A stretch of 64,000 nucleotides of DNA from Arachis hypogaea (lineage: Eukaryota; Streptophyta; Magnoliopsida; Fabales; Fabaceae), in the NCBI RefSeq assembly GCF_003086295.3, contig NC_092045.1, positions 91,216,693-91,280,692 of the forward strand, written 5' to 3'. Of the stretch, positions 26,114 through 37,582 are shown one piece after another. A program made the translations under genes and the position numbers. The notes under the pieces were generated by a model that searched no databases, was not told where the DNA came from, and saw only the letters and a list, made by a program, of their open reading frames with translations. Positions within the stretch are counted from its first letter, which is position 1, and every line of letters starts with the position of its first letter.

Positions 26114-27802
26114 TGACACATTATCTTAAACAATTTTTAGGATTTTTTTCATTTGTTTTCTTAGGTTTTAATCAAATTTCTTATGTTTTCTAGTAAAATT
26201 TCATAAATAATCAATTATTTGGAGTTGTATTAGTGTTTTTGTATTTTTAAGAGTTTTTGTCTCAAAATAACCAAGAAAATGCACAACTAAAGAGTAATTT
26301 GCGAATGTTGTCAATCTTGACCTCTTCATACTCAAGTGATCATAACTTAAGTAGAAAAAGTCCAAATAAGGCATTTTTAGTGGCATTAGAAAGCTAACAT
26401 CCAGAGCTTCAAAATGATATGCATATGCCTATAGTGAACATTTAGTTTGAGCCACATACCTCCATCATACTTTGAATGTGAAAATCAGCGCCCAGCATTC
26501 CACACCCAGCTTCTTCTCACACAAGCCTGGCGTCCCCTCCTTGCTCTCATGCAGGGCCAGCCGCCATTATCACAAGCTCGACATCCCCACTTGCATCCAC
26601 ACACACACCCGCCTTCCCCGCCTATAAGCCCACTGTCCAAGCTCTCCCTGCAAGCTGCAATTGAGCCATGCCCAAAGTTAAAGACTCTAAGCCCGGCGTA
26701 CAATACTTCCAAGTCTCAGGATGCAACACTTAAGGCCTAATTTCAAATATACAAATCATAAGAAGCCAAAATCTAAAGATTCAAGATTTAAGAGATTAGT
26801 TATCATTAATTTCTTTTAGAAAGATAAAGATTTGATTATTAGGATTCATTTCTAGATTAGATTTTGAATTATTGTTGTAGGTAGTTATCTTATTATTCTT
26901 CAAGATAAGATTATGGTTAGTTTTTGAATTTGAATATTGAATAGAAATTAGGATATAAATAAGTGAACAAGGATCACAAGAGAGAACCATCCCGGAGGAA
27001 GATCTTCGGATCCAAATCACACACCTCTCTCATCATTAGGATTAGTTTCTTCTTTATCATGAGTTACTAAACTTCCATTGTTGAAGGTTAGGAGCTCTAT
27101 TTGGTTTTGGGATTAATAATGTAGGTGTTTTCTTTATTTTAATTTATGCTTCTTTACTTTTATAAGATTGAGTTTTGTTCTTCATCAATAAGGGTTAGAA
27201 CTATTAAGAAGTATTCTATATTTGTCTTGAATTCTGATTTTATATTTGGAAAAATTAATTTTGAAATTAGCTTAAAACTCATCTCATAATCTTCACTTAT
27301 CTAGCTCTAGTTCGAATACGTGAGATATAATTCGACTAATGATAGTTCTTGAAGGTTGTGTGGCTTAAGAATTAAAACCGTTTTTCACCTTTTCTCTCGA
27401 TTATTTGACCAAGGGATTGGCGATTAATTTGGTTTAGGAAAATTAAATCACCAAGGGATTATGGTTTAGTTATAAATGATTTGCTATAAAAAGATTTTTT
27501 TATAAATTAAATAAAAAAGAATAAGCATTGTTCTTCCAAGAATCAAATATCTCTGAAGCCTTCAACATTCTCATCTATTGATTTTTTCTCAACTTCAAGC
27601 ATTCTTCCGATTCTCTTCTTCTTCTTTTCTTCAAGATCCACAATTCAATTTCTAAGGTTTGATCAATCTACTTAGATATTCAATTAAACATTGCTTTCCT
27701 GAATCCGTTAATCCTCGTGGGAACGATATCCAGTCACCATGGTATTACTTGAATGGTCCGGTGCACTTGCCGGTATCTATGAGCTTTAATTTTTGCTCAT
27801 CA
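26114..27802 (+). repeat. Element A: 5' LTR (left boundary approximate)
   Basis: The right end is set by TCATCA at 27797-27802, followed by a degenerate tRNA-Asp primer site. The body has LTR-like landmarks shared in position, though not in sequence, with the other LTRs here: a segment with AGAAAGCTAACATCCAGAGC, then GC-rich sequence, then a TATAAATAAG (about 26951). It closes with ACGATATCCAGTCACC...TTACTTG, comparable to the GGATCGACCCTTACTCACG...TTACTTGG block of the TGATGAGCGG family. The left boundary is placed provisionally at TGACACATTATC; no target duplication could be checked because the 3' LTR of A is not in the window. Confidence 0.55.
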
Positions 27803-27808
27803 AATTTT

Positions 27809-27826
27809 TGGCGTTGTTGCCAGGGA
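27809..27826 (+). promoter_or_regulatory. Element A primer-binding site, tRNA-Asp type (degenerate)
   Basis: TGGCGTTGTTGCCAGGGA lies 6 nt after the LTR end and matches the complement of the plant tRNA-Asp(GTC) 3' end (TGGCGCCGTTGCCGGGGA) except for two changes. Confidence 0.75.
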
Positions 27827-28151
27827 TTAATTAAGATTGACAACATACGTCCGGTTAATCCTAACTTAGATCTTGTTTATTTCAATTTCTTTTATTTCAC
27901 ATTTATTTTCTTTTTATTTTTTTTTCTTTTATGATTCTTTTTACTTTCTTTTAGTTTTTTTTATTTTGTTTAATTTCTCTTTCTTCTTCTTTACTCTTTT
28001 TTTATATCAGAAGTTACGTTTGATCTCTTCTTATGTTTTTTCATGCTAGAGAGAAACGATCTCGCATCTCTTCAGTACAATCTCGAAATAAAGCTAACAC
28101 TATTTCAATTAAGAAAGAAAGAAAGCAAAAGCTAAGAGAGAAGAAGAGAGA

Positions 28152-28441
28152 ATGGCAAAAGATCCGAACAACGCAAGAAGGACCCTTGGAGACTATAACA
28201 CGCCTACCTCCAAAAATTGTGGTGATAGCATAGCAAGACCCATGGTCCAAGCAAATAACTTTGAACTAAAGCCTTCACTCCAATTGGTCCAGCGAGACCA
28301 ATTTGGAGATAGCCCTCAAGAGGATCCAAACATCCACATAACTAATTTTTTTTACAGCTATGTGATACTGTGAAGAGTAATAGAGTTAGCCCCGAAGCCA
28401 TCCGGTTAAGGCTATTTTCGTTCTCTTTGAGAGACAAAGCC
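28152..28441 (+). pseudogene. Element A gag, segment 1 of 3
   Basis: From ATG 28152 the frame encodes RRTLGDYNTPTS, then ANNFELKPSLQLV, then after a frameshift near 28360 SPEAIRLRLFSFSLRDKA. This order is the conserved N-terminal part of plant Athila-type Ty3/gypsy gag, the structural protein of the cytoplasmic particle, and parallels residues 58-150 of the element B gag in this window. It is broken at 28441 by insertion of the E/B block. Homology resumes exactly at 45462, and AAGCC (28437-28441) versus GAGCC (45462-45466) is the target duplication with one later change. The copy is dead: frameshift, stops and two insertions. Confidence 0.8.
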
Positions 28442-31400
28442 TGATGAGCAGATAATTTATACGCTTTTTGGTATTGTTTTTAGGTAGTTTTTAGTAGGAT
28501 CTAGCTACTTTTTAGTATATTTTTATTAGTTTTTAAGCAAAATTCACATTTCTGGACTTTACTATGAGTTTTTATATTTTTTTGTAATTTCAGGTATTTT
28601 CTGGCTAAAATTGAGGTACCTGAGCAAAAATCTGATTCAGAAGCTGAAAAAGGACTGCTGATGCTGTTGGATTCTGACCTCCCTGCACTGAAAATAGATT
28701 TTTTAGAGCTACAGAAACCTAAATGGAGTGCTGTCAATTGCATTGGAAAGTAGACATCCTAGGCCTTCCAGCAATATATAATAGTCCATACTTTTCTTGA
28801 GTTTTGATGATGCAAACTAGCGTTCAAATGCCAACTTCCTACCCTCTTCTGGCGTTAAACAGCAGAAATAGGATAGAGGCTGTAGTTAAATGCCCAAACT
28901 GGCATAAAAACTACCGTTTAACTCCAAGAAAAGTCTCTACACATGAAAGCTTCAATGCTCAGCCCAATCACACACCAAGTGGGTCCGGAAGTGGATTTCT
29001 GCATCATTTACTTATTTCTGTAACCCTAGTAACTAGTTTAGTCTAAATTGAATTTTTTACTATTGTACTCAGATCTTTGGAACTTTTACATCTTTGGATT
29101 ATTCTTAGATCATCTTTGGAACATTTTCCTTAGACTTGGAGGCTGGCCATTCGGCCATGCCTGGACCTTCATCACTTATGTATTTTCAACGGTGGAGTTT
29201 CTACACACCATAGATTAAGGTGTGGAGCTCTGCTGTTCCTCGCGTATTAAGGCAAAATACTATTGTTCTTCTATTCAATTCAAGCTTATTCTTATTCTAA
29301 GATGTTCACTCGCACTTCAACATGATGAATGTGATGATCCGTGACACTCATCACCATTCTCAATTTATGAACGCGTGCCTGACAACCACTTCCGTTCTAC
29401 CTGCGAAAGCTAGAGTGTGTATCTCTTGGGTTTCTAATCAAAGATTCACATCGTTTCCCCTCTGACAATGGGACATCTGAATCTGAGATTAGAACCTTCG
29501 TGGTATAGGCTAGAAACATTTGGCAGCATTCCTGAGATTCGAAAAGTCTAAACCTTGTCTGTGGTATTCCGAGTAGGATCTGGGAAGGGATGACTGTGAC
29601 GAGCTTTAAACTCGCGACTGTGGAGCATAATGATAGATGCAAAAGGATCATTGGATCTTATTCTGACACGATCGAGAACCGACAGTTGATTATCCATTGA
29701 TGAGCGGATAATTTATACGCTTTTTGGTATTATTTTTAGATAGTTTTTAGTAGGATTGAGCTACTTTTTAGTATATTTTTATTAGTTTTTAAGAAAAATT
29801 CACATTTTTAGATTTTACTCTGAGTTTGTGTGTTTTTCTATGATTTCAGGTATTTTCTGGCTGAAATTGAGGGACTTGAGCAAAAATCTGATTCAGAGGC
29901 TGAAAAAAGACTGCTAATGTTATTGGATTCTGACCTCCCTGCACTCGAAATGGATTTTTTCAAGCTACAGAAACCCAAATAGCGTGCTCTTAATTGTGTT
30001 GGAAAGTAGACATCCTGGGATTTGTAGAAATATATAATAGTCCATTCTTTGCTCGAGTTTTGATGACACAAACTGGCGTTCAAACGCCAACTTCCTGCCC
30101 TATTCTGGCGTTAAACGCCAGAAATAGGATAGAAGTTGCAGTTAAACGCCCAAACTGGCATAAAAACTGGCGTTTAACTCCAAGAAAAGTCTCTACAGAT
30201 GAAAGTTTCAATGCTCAGCCCAAGCACACACCAAGTGGGCCTGGACGTGGATTTCTGCATCATTTACGTATTTCTGTAACCCTAGTAACTAGTTTTGTAT
30301 AAATAGAACTTTTTACTATTGTACTCAGATCTTTGGATCTTTGACATCTTTGGATTATCCTTATATTATCTTTGGAACATTTTTCTTTAGACTTGGAGGC
30401 TGGCCATTTGGCCATGCCTGGACCTTCATCACTTATGTATTTTCAACGGTGGAGTTTCTACACACCATAGATTAAGGTGTGGAGCTCTGCTGTTCCTCGA
30501 GTATTAAGGCAAAATACTATTGTTCTTCTATTCAATTCAAGCTTATTCTTATTCTAAGATGTTCACTCGCACTTCAACATGATGAATGTGATGATCCGTG
30601 ACACTCATCACCATTCTGAATTTATGAACGCGTTCCTGCAACCACTTTCGTTCTACCTACGAAAGCTAGAGTGTGTATCTCTTGGGTTTCTAATCAATGA
30701 TTCACATCATTTCCCTCTGAAAATGGGACATCTGAATCTGAGATTAGAACCTTCGTGGAACAGGCTAGAAACATCTGGCAGCATTTCTGAGATCCAGAAA
30801 GTCTAAACCTTGTCAGTGGTATTCCGAGTAGGATCTGGGAAGGGATGACTGTGACGAGTTTCAAACTCGCGACTGTGGGGCATAGTGGCAGTCGCAAAAG
30901 GATCATTGGATCTTATTCTGACACGATCGAGAACTGACAGCTGATTAGCCATTGATGAGCGAATAATTTATACGCTTTTTGGCATTGTTTTTAGGTAGTT
31001 TTTAGTAGGATCTAGCTACTTTTTAGTATATTTTATTAGTTTTTAAGCAAAATTCACATTTCTAGACTTTACTATGAGTTTGTGTGTCTTTCTGTGATTT
31101 CAGGTATTTTCTGGCTGAAATTGAGGGACATGAGCAAAAATCTGATTCAGAAGTTGAAAAAGGACATCTGATGCTGTTGGATTCTGACCTCCCTGCACTC
31201 AAAATAGACTTTTTGGAGCTACAGAAACCCAAATGGCGTGCTCCTAATTGCGTTGGAAATTGGACATCATGGTCCTTCCAGTAATATATAATAGTCCATA
31301 CTTTGCTTGAGTTTTGATGACGCAAACTGGCGTTCAAACGCCAACTTCCTACCCTATTCTGGCATTAAATGCCAGAAACAGGATAGAGGCTGCAGCTAAA

Positions 31401-34247
31401 CTCCCAAACTGGCATAAAAATTGGTGTTTAACTCCAAGAAAAGTCTCTACAAATGAAAGCTTCAATGCTCAGCCCAAGCACACACCAAGTGGGCCCGGAA
31501 GTAGATTTCTGCATTATTTACTTATTTCTGTAACCCTAGTAACTAGTTTAGTATAAATAGAACTTTTTACTATTGTACTCAGATCTTTGGATCTTTGACA
31601 TCTTTGGATTATCCTTAGATCATCTTTGGAACATTTTTCCTTAGACTTGGAGGCTGGCCAATCGGCCATGCCTGGAGCTTCATCACTTATGTATTTTCAA
31701 CAGTGGAGTTTCTACACACCATTGATTAAGGTGTGGAGCTCTGCTGTTCCTCCAGTATTAAGGCATAATACTATTGTTATTCTATTCAATTCAAACTTAT
31801 TCTTATTCTAAGATGTTCACTTGCACTTCAACTTGATGAATGTGATGATCCGTGACACTCATAAACATTCTTAATTTATGAACGCATGCCTGACAACCAC
31901 TTCCATTCTACCTGCGAAAGCTAGAGTGTGTATCTCTTGGGTTTCTAATCAACGATTCACATCATTTCCCCTCTGACAATGGGAAATCTAAATCTAAGAT
32001 TAGAACCTTCGTGGTATAGGCTAGAAACATTTGGCAGCATTCTTGAGATCCAAAAAGTCTAAACCTTGTCTGTGGTATTCCGAGTAGGATATGGATGACT
32101 GTGACGAGTTTCAAACTTGTGACTGTGGAGCGTAGTGATAGACGCAAAAGGATCATTAGATCTTATTCCAACATGATCGAGAACCGACAGCTGATTAGCC
32201 ATTGATGAGCAGATAATTTATACGTTTTTTGGCATTATTTTTAGGTAGTTTTTAGTAGGATCTAGCTACTTTTTAGTATATTTTTATTAGTTTTTAAGCA
32301 AAATTCACATTTCTAGACTTTACTATGAGTTTGTGTATTTTTCTGTGATTTCAGGTATTTTCTGGCTGAAATTGAGAGACTTGAGCAAAAATCTGATTCA
32401 AAGGCTGAAAAAAGACTGCTGATGCTGTTGGATTCTGACCTCCCTGCACTCGAAATGGATTTTTTGGAGCAACAGAAACCCAAATGGCGCGCTCCTAATT
32501 GCATTGGAAAGTAGACATCCTGGGCTTTCCAGAAATATATAATAGTCCATTTTTTGCTCGAGTTTTGATGACAAAAACTGGCGTTCAAACGCCAACTTCC
32601 TGCCATATACTGGCGTTAAACGCCAGAAATAGGATAGAAGCTGCAGTTAAATGCCCAAACTGGCATAAAATTTGGCATTTAACTCCAAGAAAAGTCTCTA
32701 CGCATGAAATTTTCAATGCTCAGCACAAGCACACACCAAGTGGGCCCGGAAGTGGATTTCTGCATCATTTACTTATTTCTATAACCCTAATAACTAGTTT
32801 AGTATAACTAGAACTTTTTACTATTGTACTCAGATCTTTGGATCTTTGACATCATTGGATTATCCTTAGATCATCTTTGGAACATTTTTCCTTAGACTTG
32901 GAGGCTGGCCATTCGGCCATGCCTGGACCTTCATCACTTATGTATTTTCAACGGTGGAGTTTCTACACACCATAGATTATGGTGTGGAGCTCTACTGTTC
33001 CTCGAGTATTAAGGAAAAATATTATTGTTCTTCTATTCAATTCAAGATTATTCTTATTCTAAGATGTTCACTCGCACTTCAACATGATGAATGTGATGAT
33101 CTGTGACACTCATCACTATTATGAATTTATGAACGCGTGCCTGACAACCACTTCCGTTCTACCTGCGAAAGCTAGAGTGTGTATCTCTTGGGTTTCTAAT
33201 CAATGATTCACATCATTTCCCCTTTGACAATGGGACATCTAAATCTGAGATTAGAACCTTCGTGGTATAGGCTAGAAACATTTGGCAGCATTCCTGAGAT
33301 CTGGAAAATCTAAACCTTGTCTGTGGTATTCCGAGTAGGATCTGGGATGGAATGACTGTGACAAGCTTCAAACTCGTGATTGTGGGGCATAGTTAAAGAT
33401 GAAAAAGGATCATTGGATCTTATTCTGACACGATCGAGAACCAACATCTGATTAGCCATTGATGAGCAGATAATTTATACGCCTTTTGGCATTATTTTTA
33501 GGTAGTTTTAAGTAGGATCGAGCTACTTCTTAGTATATTTTTATTAGTTTTTAAGCAAAATTCACATTTCTAGACTTTACTATGAGTTTGTGTGTTTTTC
33601 TGTGATTTCAGTTATTTTCTGGCTAAAATTGAGGCACTTGAGCAAAAATCTGATTCAAAGGTAGAAAAAGGACTGCTGATGCTGTTGGATTCTGACCTCC
33701 CTGCACTCGAAATGGATTTTTTGGAGCTAAAGAAACCTAAATGGTGCGTTCTTAATTGCGTTGGAAAGTAGACATCTTGGGCTTTCCAGCAATATATAAT
33801 AGTCCATTTCTTTGCTCAAGTTTTGATGATGCAAACTGGTGTTCAAACGCCAACTTCCTGCCCTATTCTGGCGTTAAACACTAGAAACAGGGTAGAAGCT
33901 GCAGTTAAACGCCCAAACTTGCATAAAAACTTGCGTTTAACTCCAAAAAATTTCTCTACACATGAAAGTTTCAATGCTCAGTCCAAACACACACCAAGTG
34001 GGCCCGGAATTGGATTTCTGCATTATTTACTTATTTCTGTAACCCTAGTAACTAGTTTAGTATAAATAGAACTTTTTACTATTGTACTCAGATCTTTGGA
34101 TCTTTGACATCTTTGGATTATCCTTAGATCATCCTTGGAACATTTTTCCTTACACTTGGAGGCTGGCCATTCGGCCATGCCAGGACCTTCATCACTTATG
34201 TATTTTCAATGGTGGAGTTTCTACACACTATAGATTAAGGTGTGGAG
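28442..34247 (+). repeat. Element E: tandem array of LTR head units (5 units)
   Basis: Five head-to-tail copies of the first two-thirds of a TGATGAGC-type LTR start at 28442, 29698, 30953, 32203 and 33460, so the period is 1250-1257 bp. Each full unit ends at GATTAGCCAT (GATTATCCAT in unit 1) joined to TGATGAGC. Each contains the same landmarks: ATTTCAGGTATTTTCTGGCT (ATTTCAGTTATTTT in unit 5), a GGCGTT/AACGCC cluster, GTATAAATAGAACT-like TATA region, GGCTGGCCATTCGGCCATGCC, and TCTGTGGTATTCCGAGTAGG (the last lost from unit 5 by the B insertion). Unit 5 is interrupted by element B at 34248 and resumes at 43943. With the tail (43938-45461) this is one expanded LTR inserted in element A gag. Short frames in each unit repeat with the period and are not genes. 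Confidence 0.88.
30296..30306 (+). promoter_or_regulatory. LTR TATA box in array unit 2
   Basis: GTATAAATAGA, present at equivalent positions in unit 3 (about 31551) and unit 5 (about 34060); degenerate in units 1 and 4. Confidence 0.5.
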
Positions 34248-36037
34248 TGATGAGCGGATAATTTATACGCTTTTTGGCATTGTTTTTAGGTAGTTTTTAG
34301 TAAGTTTAAGCTACTTTTAGGGATGTTTTCATTAGTTTTTATGTTAAATTCACATTTCTGGACTTTACTATGAGTTTGTGTGTTTTTCTGTGATTTCAGG
34401 TAATTTCTGGCTGAAATTGAGGGACTTGAGCAAAACTCTGAAGAAGGCTGACAAAAGGACTGCTGATGCTGTTGGAATCTGACCTCCCTGCACTCGAAAT
34501 GGATTTTCTGGAGCTACAGAACTCCAATTGGCGCGCTCTCAACGGCGTTGGAAAGTAGACATCTAGGGCTTTCCAGCAATATATAATAGTCCATACTTTA
34601 TTCGGAGATTGACGACGTAACTTGGCGTTGAACGCCAAGTACATGCTGCTGTCTGGAGTTAAACGCCAGAAAAACGTCATGATCCGGAGTTAAACGCCCA
34701 AAACACGTCATAACTCGGAGTCCAACTCCAAGAGATGCCTCAGCTCGTGGATTAATCAAGCTCAGCCCAAGCATACACCAAGTGGGCCCCGGAAGTGAAT
34801 TTATGCATCAATTACTTACTCATGTAAACCCTAGTAGCTAGTCTAGTATATATAGGACATTTAACTATTGTATTAGACATCTCTTGACAGTTTAATCTCT
34901 TGAATATTCGGTCACTTGATCATGGAGAGGGCTGGCCATTCGGCCATGCCTGAACCCTTTGCTTATGTATTTTCAACGGTGGAGTTTCTGCACACCATAG
35001 ATTAAGGGTGTGGAGCTCTGCTGTACCTCAAGTATTAATGCAATTCTATTTTCTTTTATTCAAATCTCTCTTATTCTTATTCCAAGATATTCATTCGCAC
35101 CCAAGAACATGATGAGTGTAATGATGAAAGTGACGATCATTATCATTCTCACTTATGAACGCACGTGATTGACAACCACTTCCGTTCTACATGCAACCGA
35201 GCTTGAAAGTGTATCTCTTAGATTCCCCAACAGAATCTTCGTGGTATAAGCTAGATAGATGGCGGCATTTATGAGGATCCGGAAAGTCTCACCTTGTCTG
35301 TGGTATTCCGAGTAGGATCCTGGGAATCCGGAAAGTCTCACCTTGTCTGTGGTATTCCGAGTAGGATTCCGGTAATGAATGACTGTGACGTGCTTCAAAC
35401 TTGCAAGTGCTGGGCGTTAGTGACAGACGCAAAAGAATCAAGGGATTCTATTCCAGTAGGCGCAGGAACCAACCAGTGATTAGCCGTACTGTGACAGAGT
35501 GTGTGAGCATAGTTTTCACTGCGAGGATGGGATGTAGCTATCAACCATGGGTGATGCCTCCAGACGATTAGCCGTGCGAGTGACAGCCGCATAGGATCAT
35601 TTTCCCGAGAGGATTGAAAGTAGCCACCGCTGATGGTGAACCCCTATACATAGCTTGCCATGGAAAGGAGTAAGAAGGATTGAGTTGAAGCAGTGGGAGA
35701 GCAGGCGTCCTTGAGCCATACAGTATCTTCATTCGCTTATCTGAAATTCCCACCAATGAATCTGCATGAGTATTCTATCCCTTTTATTATTTATTTTCTT
35801 ATTTCTATTCTCGAAAACCCATAAACCAATTTAATCTGTCTAACTGAGATTTACAAGGTAACCATAGCTTGCTTCATACCAACAATCTCTGTGGGATCGA
35901 CCCTTACTCACGTAAGGTTTATTACTTGGACGACCCAGTACACTTGTTGGTTAGTTGAACGGAGTTGTGATAACAACTGGTGCCACAATAATGATTTCAT
36001 ACAACTTAAAGAATAGTGATCACAATTTCGTCCACCA
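34248..36037 (+). repeat. Element B 5' LTR
   Basis: TGATGAGCGG...CCACCA, 1790 bp. It contains a TATA-like TATATATAGG at about 34847-34856 and a 53-bp internal tandem duplication (ATCCGGAAAGTCTCACCTTG repeated at about 35277 and 35327). Confidence 0.93.
34847..34856 (+). promoter_or_regulatory. Element B LTR TATA box
   Basis: TATATATAGG, about 600 bp into the LTR and about 20-30 bp ahead of the likely start of transcription; same relative position as TATAAATAG in the E units. Confidence 0.5.
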
Positions 36038-36043
36038 AGTTTT

Positions 36044-36061
36044 TGGCGCCGTTGCCGGGGA
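36044..36061 (+). promoter_or_regulatory. Element B primer-binding site (tRNA-Asp)
   Basis: TGGCGCCGTTGCCGGGGA, a perfect complement of the plant tRNA-Asp(GTC) 3' end including CCA, 6 nt after the LTR. Confidence 0.9.
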
Positions 36062-37582
36062 TTGTTCGAGTATGGACAACTGACGGTTCATCTTGTTACT
36101 CAGATTAGGTAATTTTCTTTTCAAAAATATTTTTCAAAATTTTTCTTTTCTTTTTCGTTTTTCCTAACTTTATTTTCGACAAAAAATTAATAAAAATACA
36201 AAAAAATTAGAAAATCATAAAAATCAAAAATATTTTGTGTTTCTTGTTTGAGTCTTGTGTTAATTTTTAAGTTTGGTGTCAATTGCATGCTTTTAAAAAT
36301 TTTTCTTGCATTTTTCGAAAATCTCATGCATTCATAGTGTTCTTCATGATCTTCAAGTTGTTCTTGACAAGACTTCTTGTTTGATCTTGATGATTTCTTG
36401 TTTTGTGTTGTTTGTTGTTTTTCATGTGCATCTTTGCATCCATAATTTCCATGCATTAAAAATTTCTAAGTTTGGTGTCTTGCATGTTTTCTTTGCATCA
36501 AAAATTTTTCAAAATAATGTTCTTGATGTTCATCATGATCTTCATAGTGCTCTTGGTGTTCATCTTGACATTCATAGCATTCTTGCATGCATCTTGTGTC
36601 TTGATCCAAAATTTTCATGTTTTGGGTCATTTTTGTGTTTTTCTTTAAAAATTCAAAAAAAAAAAATATCTTTTCCTTATCTCCCTCTAAAATTTCGAAA
36701 TTTTGGGTTGACGTGGTCAAAAAATTTTTAAAATTAGTTGTTTCTTACAAGTCAAGTCAAAATTTCAATTTTAAAAATCTTATCTTTTAAAATCTTTTTC
36801 AAAAACCATATCTTTTTCATTTTTTTATCATTTTCGAAAATTTCAAAATTATTTTTCAAAATATTTTCAAAAATCTTTTTCTTAGCTTTATATCTAATTT
36901 TCGAAAATATGCTAACAATTAATGTGATTGGTTCAAAAATTTGAAGTTTGTTACTTTCTTGTTAAGAAAGGTTCAATCTTTAAGTTCTAGAATCTTATCT
37001 TGTAGTTTCTTGTTAGTTAAGTCTTTTTAAAAATTAAATCTTTTTCAAAATATCTTTTTATTAAAATTTTTATCTTATCTTTTTATCTTTTATCTTATCT
37101 TTTTCAAAAATTTTATCTTTTTCAAAATTTGATTTCAAAATATCTTATCTAACTTCTTATCCTCTTATCTTTTTCAAAATTTGATTTCAAATCTTTTTCA
37201 ATCAACTAACTAACTTTTTGTTTGTTTCTTATCTTTTTCAAAACCACTTAACTACTTTTCCCTCTCTAATTTTCGAAAATTCTCCCTCCCTTTTTCAAAA
37301 AATTCTTTTTGTTTTAAAATTTTAATTTCAATTATATTTTGTCTTTGATTTTCGAAAATTACTAACCTCTTTTTCAAAAATTATTTTCGAAAATTTCTCT
37401 TCCCTTTTCTTCTTCTATTTAATTATTTAATTACTAACACTTCTCTTCACCTCTCCTCATCCAAAAATCCGAATCCATCCTTCTTCTTTCTTATACCCCT
37501 TTCTTCTTCTACTAACATAAGGGAATCTCTATACTGTGACATAGAGGATTCCTTTTTCTTTTCTTGTTTTCTTCTCTTTTAT
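36062..37582 (+). other. Element B untranslated leader
   Basis: Pyrimidine-rich sequence dominated by TCTTTTTCAAAA and TTTCGAAAAT repeats. It contains two isolated AAGTTTGGTGT words (about 36269 and 36470). No ORF with recognisable domains; probably packaging and dimerisation region. Confidence 0.6.

Noticed and set aside
26447..26740. 97-codon His/Pro-rich frame (plus) and its antisense
   Set aside because: Falls in the GC-rich part of the element A LTR; equivalent regions of LTRs are non-coding.
28804..34065. Recurrent 80-102-codon frames (one per 1.25-kb unit)
   Set aside because: They recur only because the LTR unit is tandemly repeated; they cover the palindrome region and are not preserved as protein (variable starts and substitutions).
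35153..35756. Short frames in the B LTR, duplicated at 43053-43656
   Set aside because: Identical because the two LTRs are near-identical; LTRs are non-coding.
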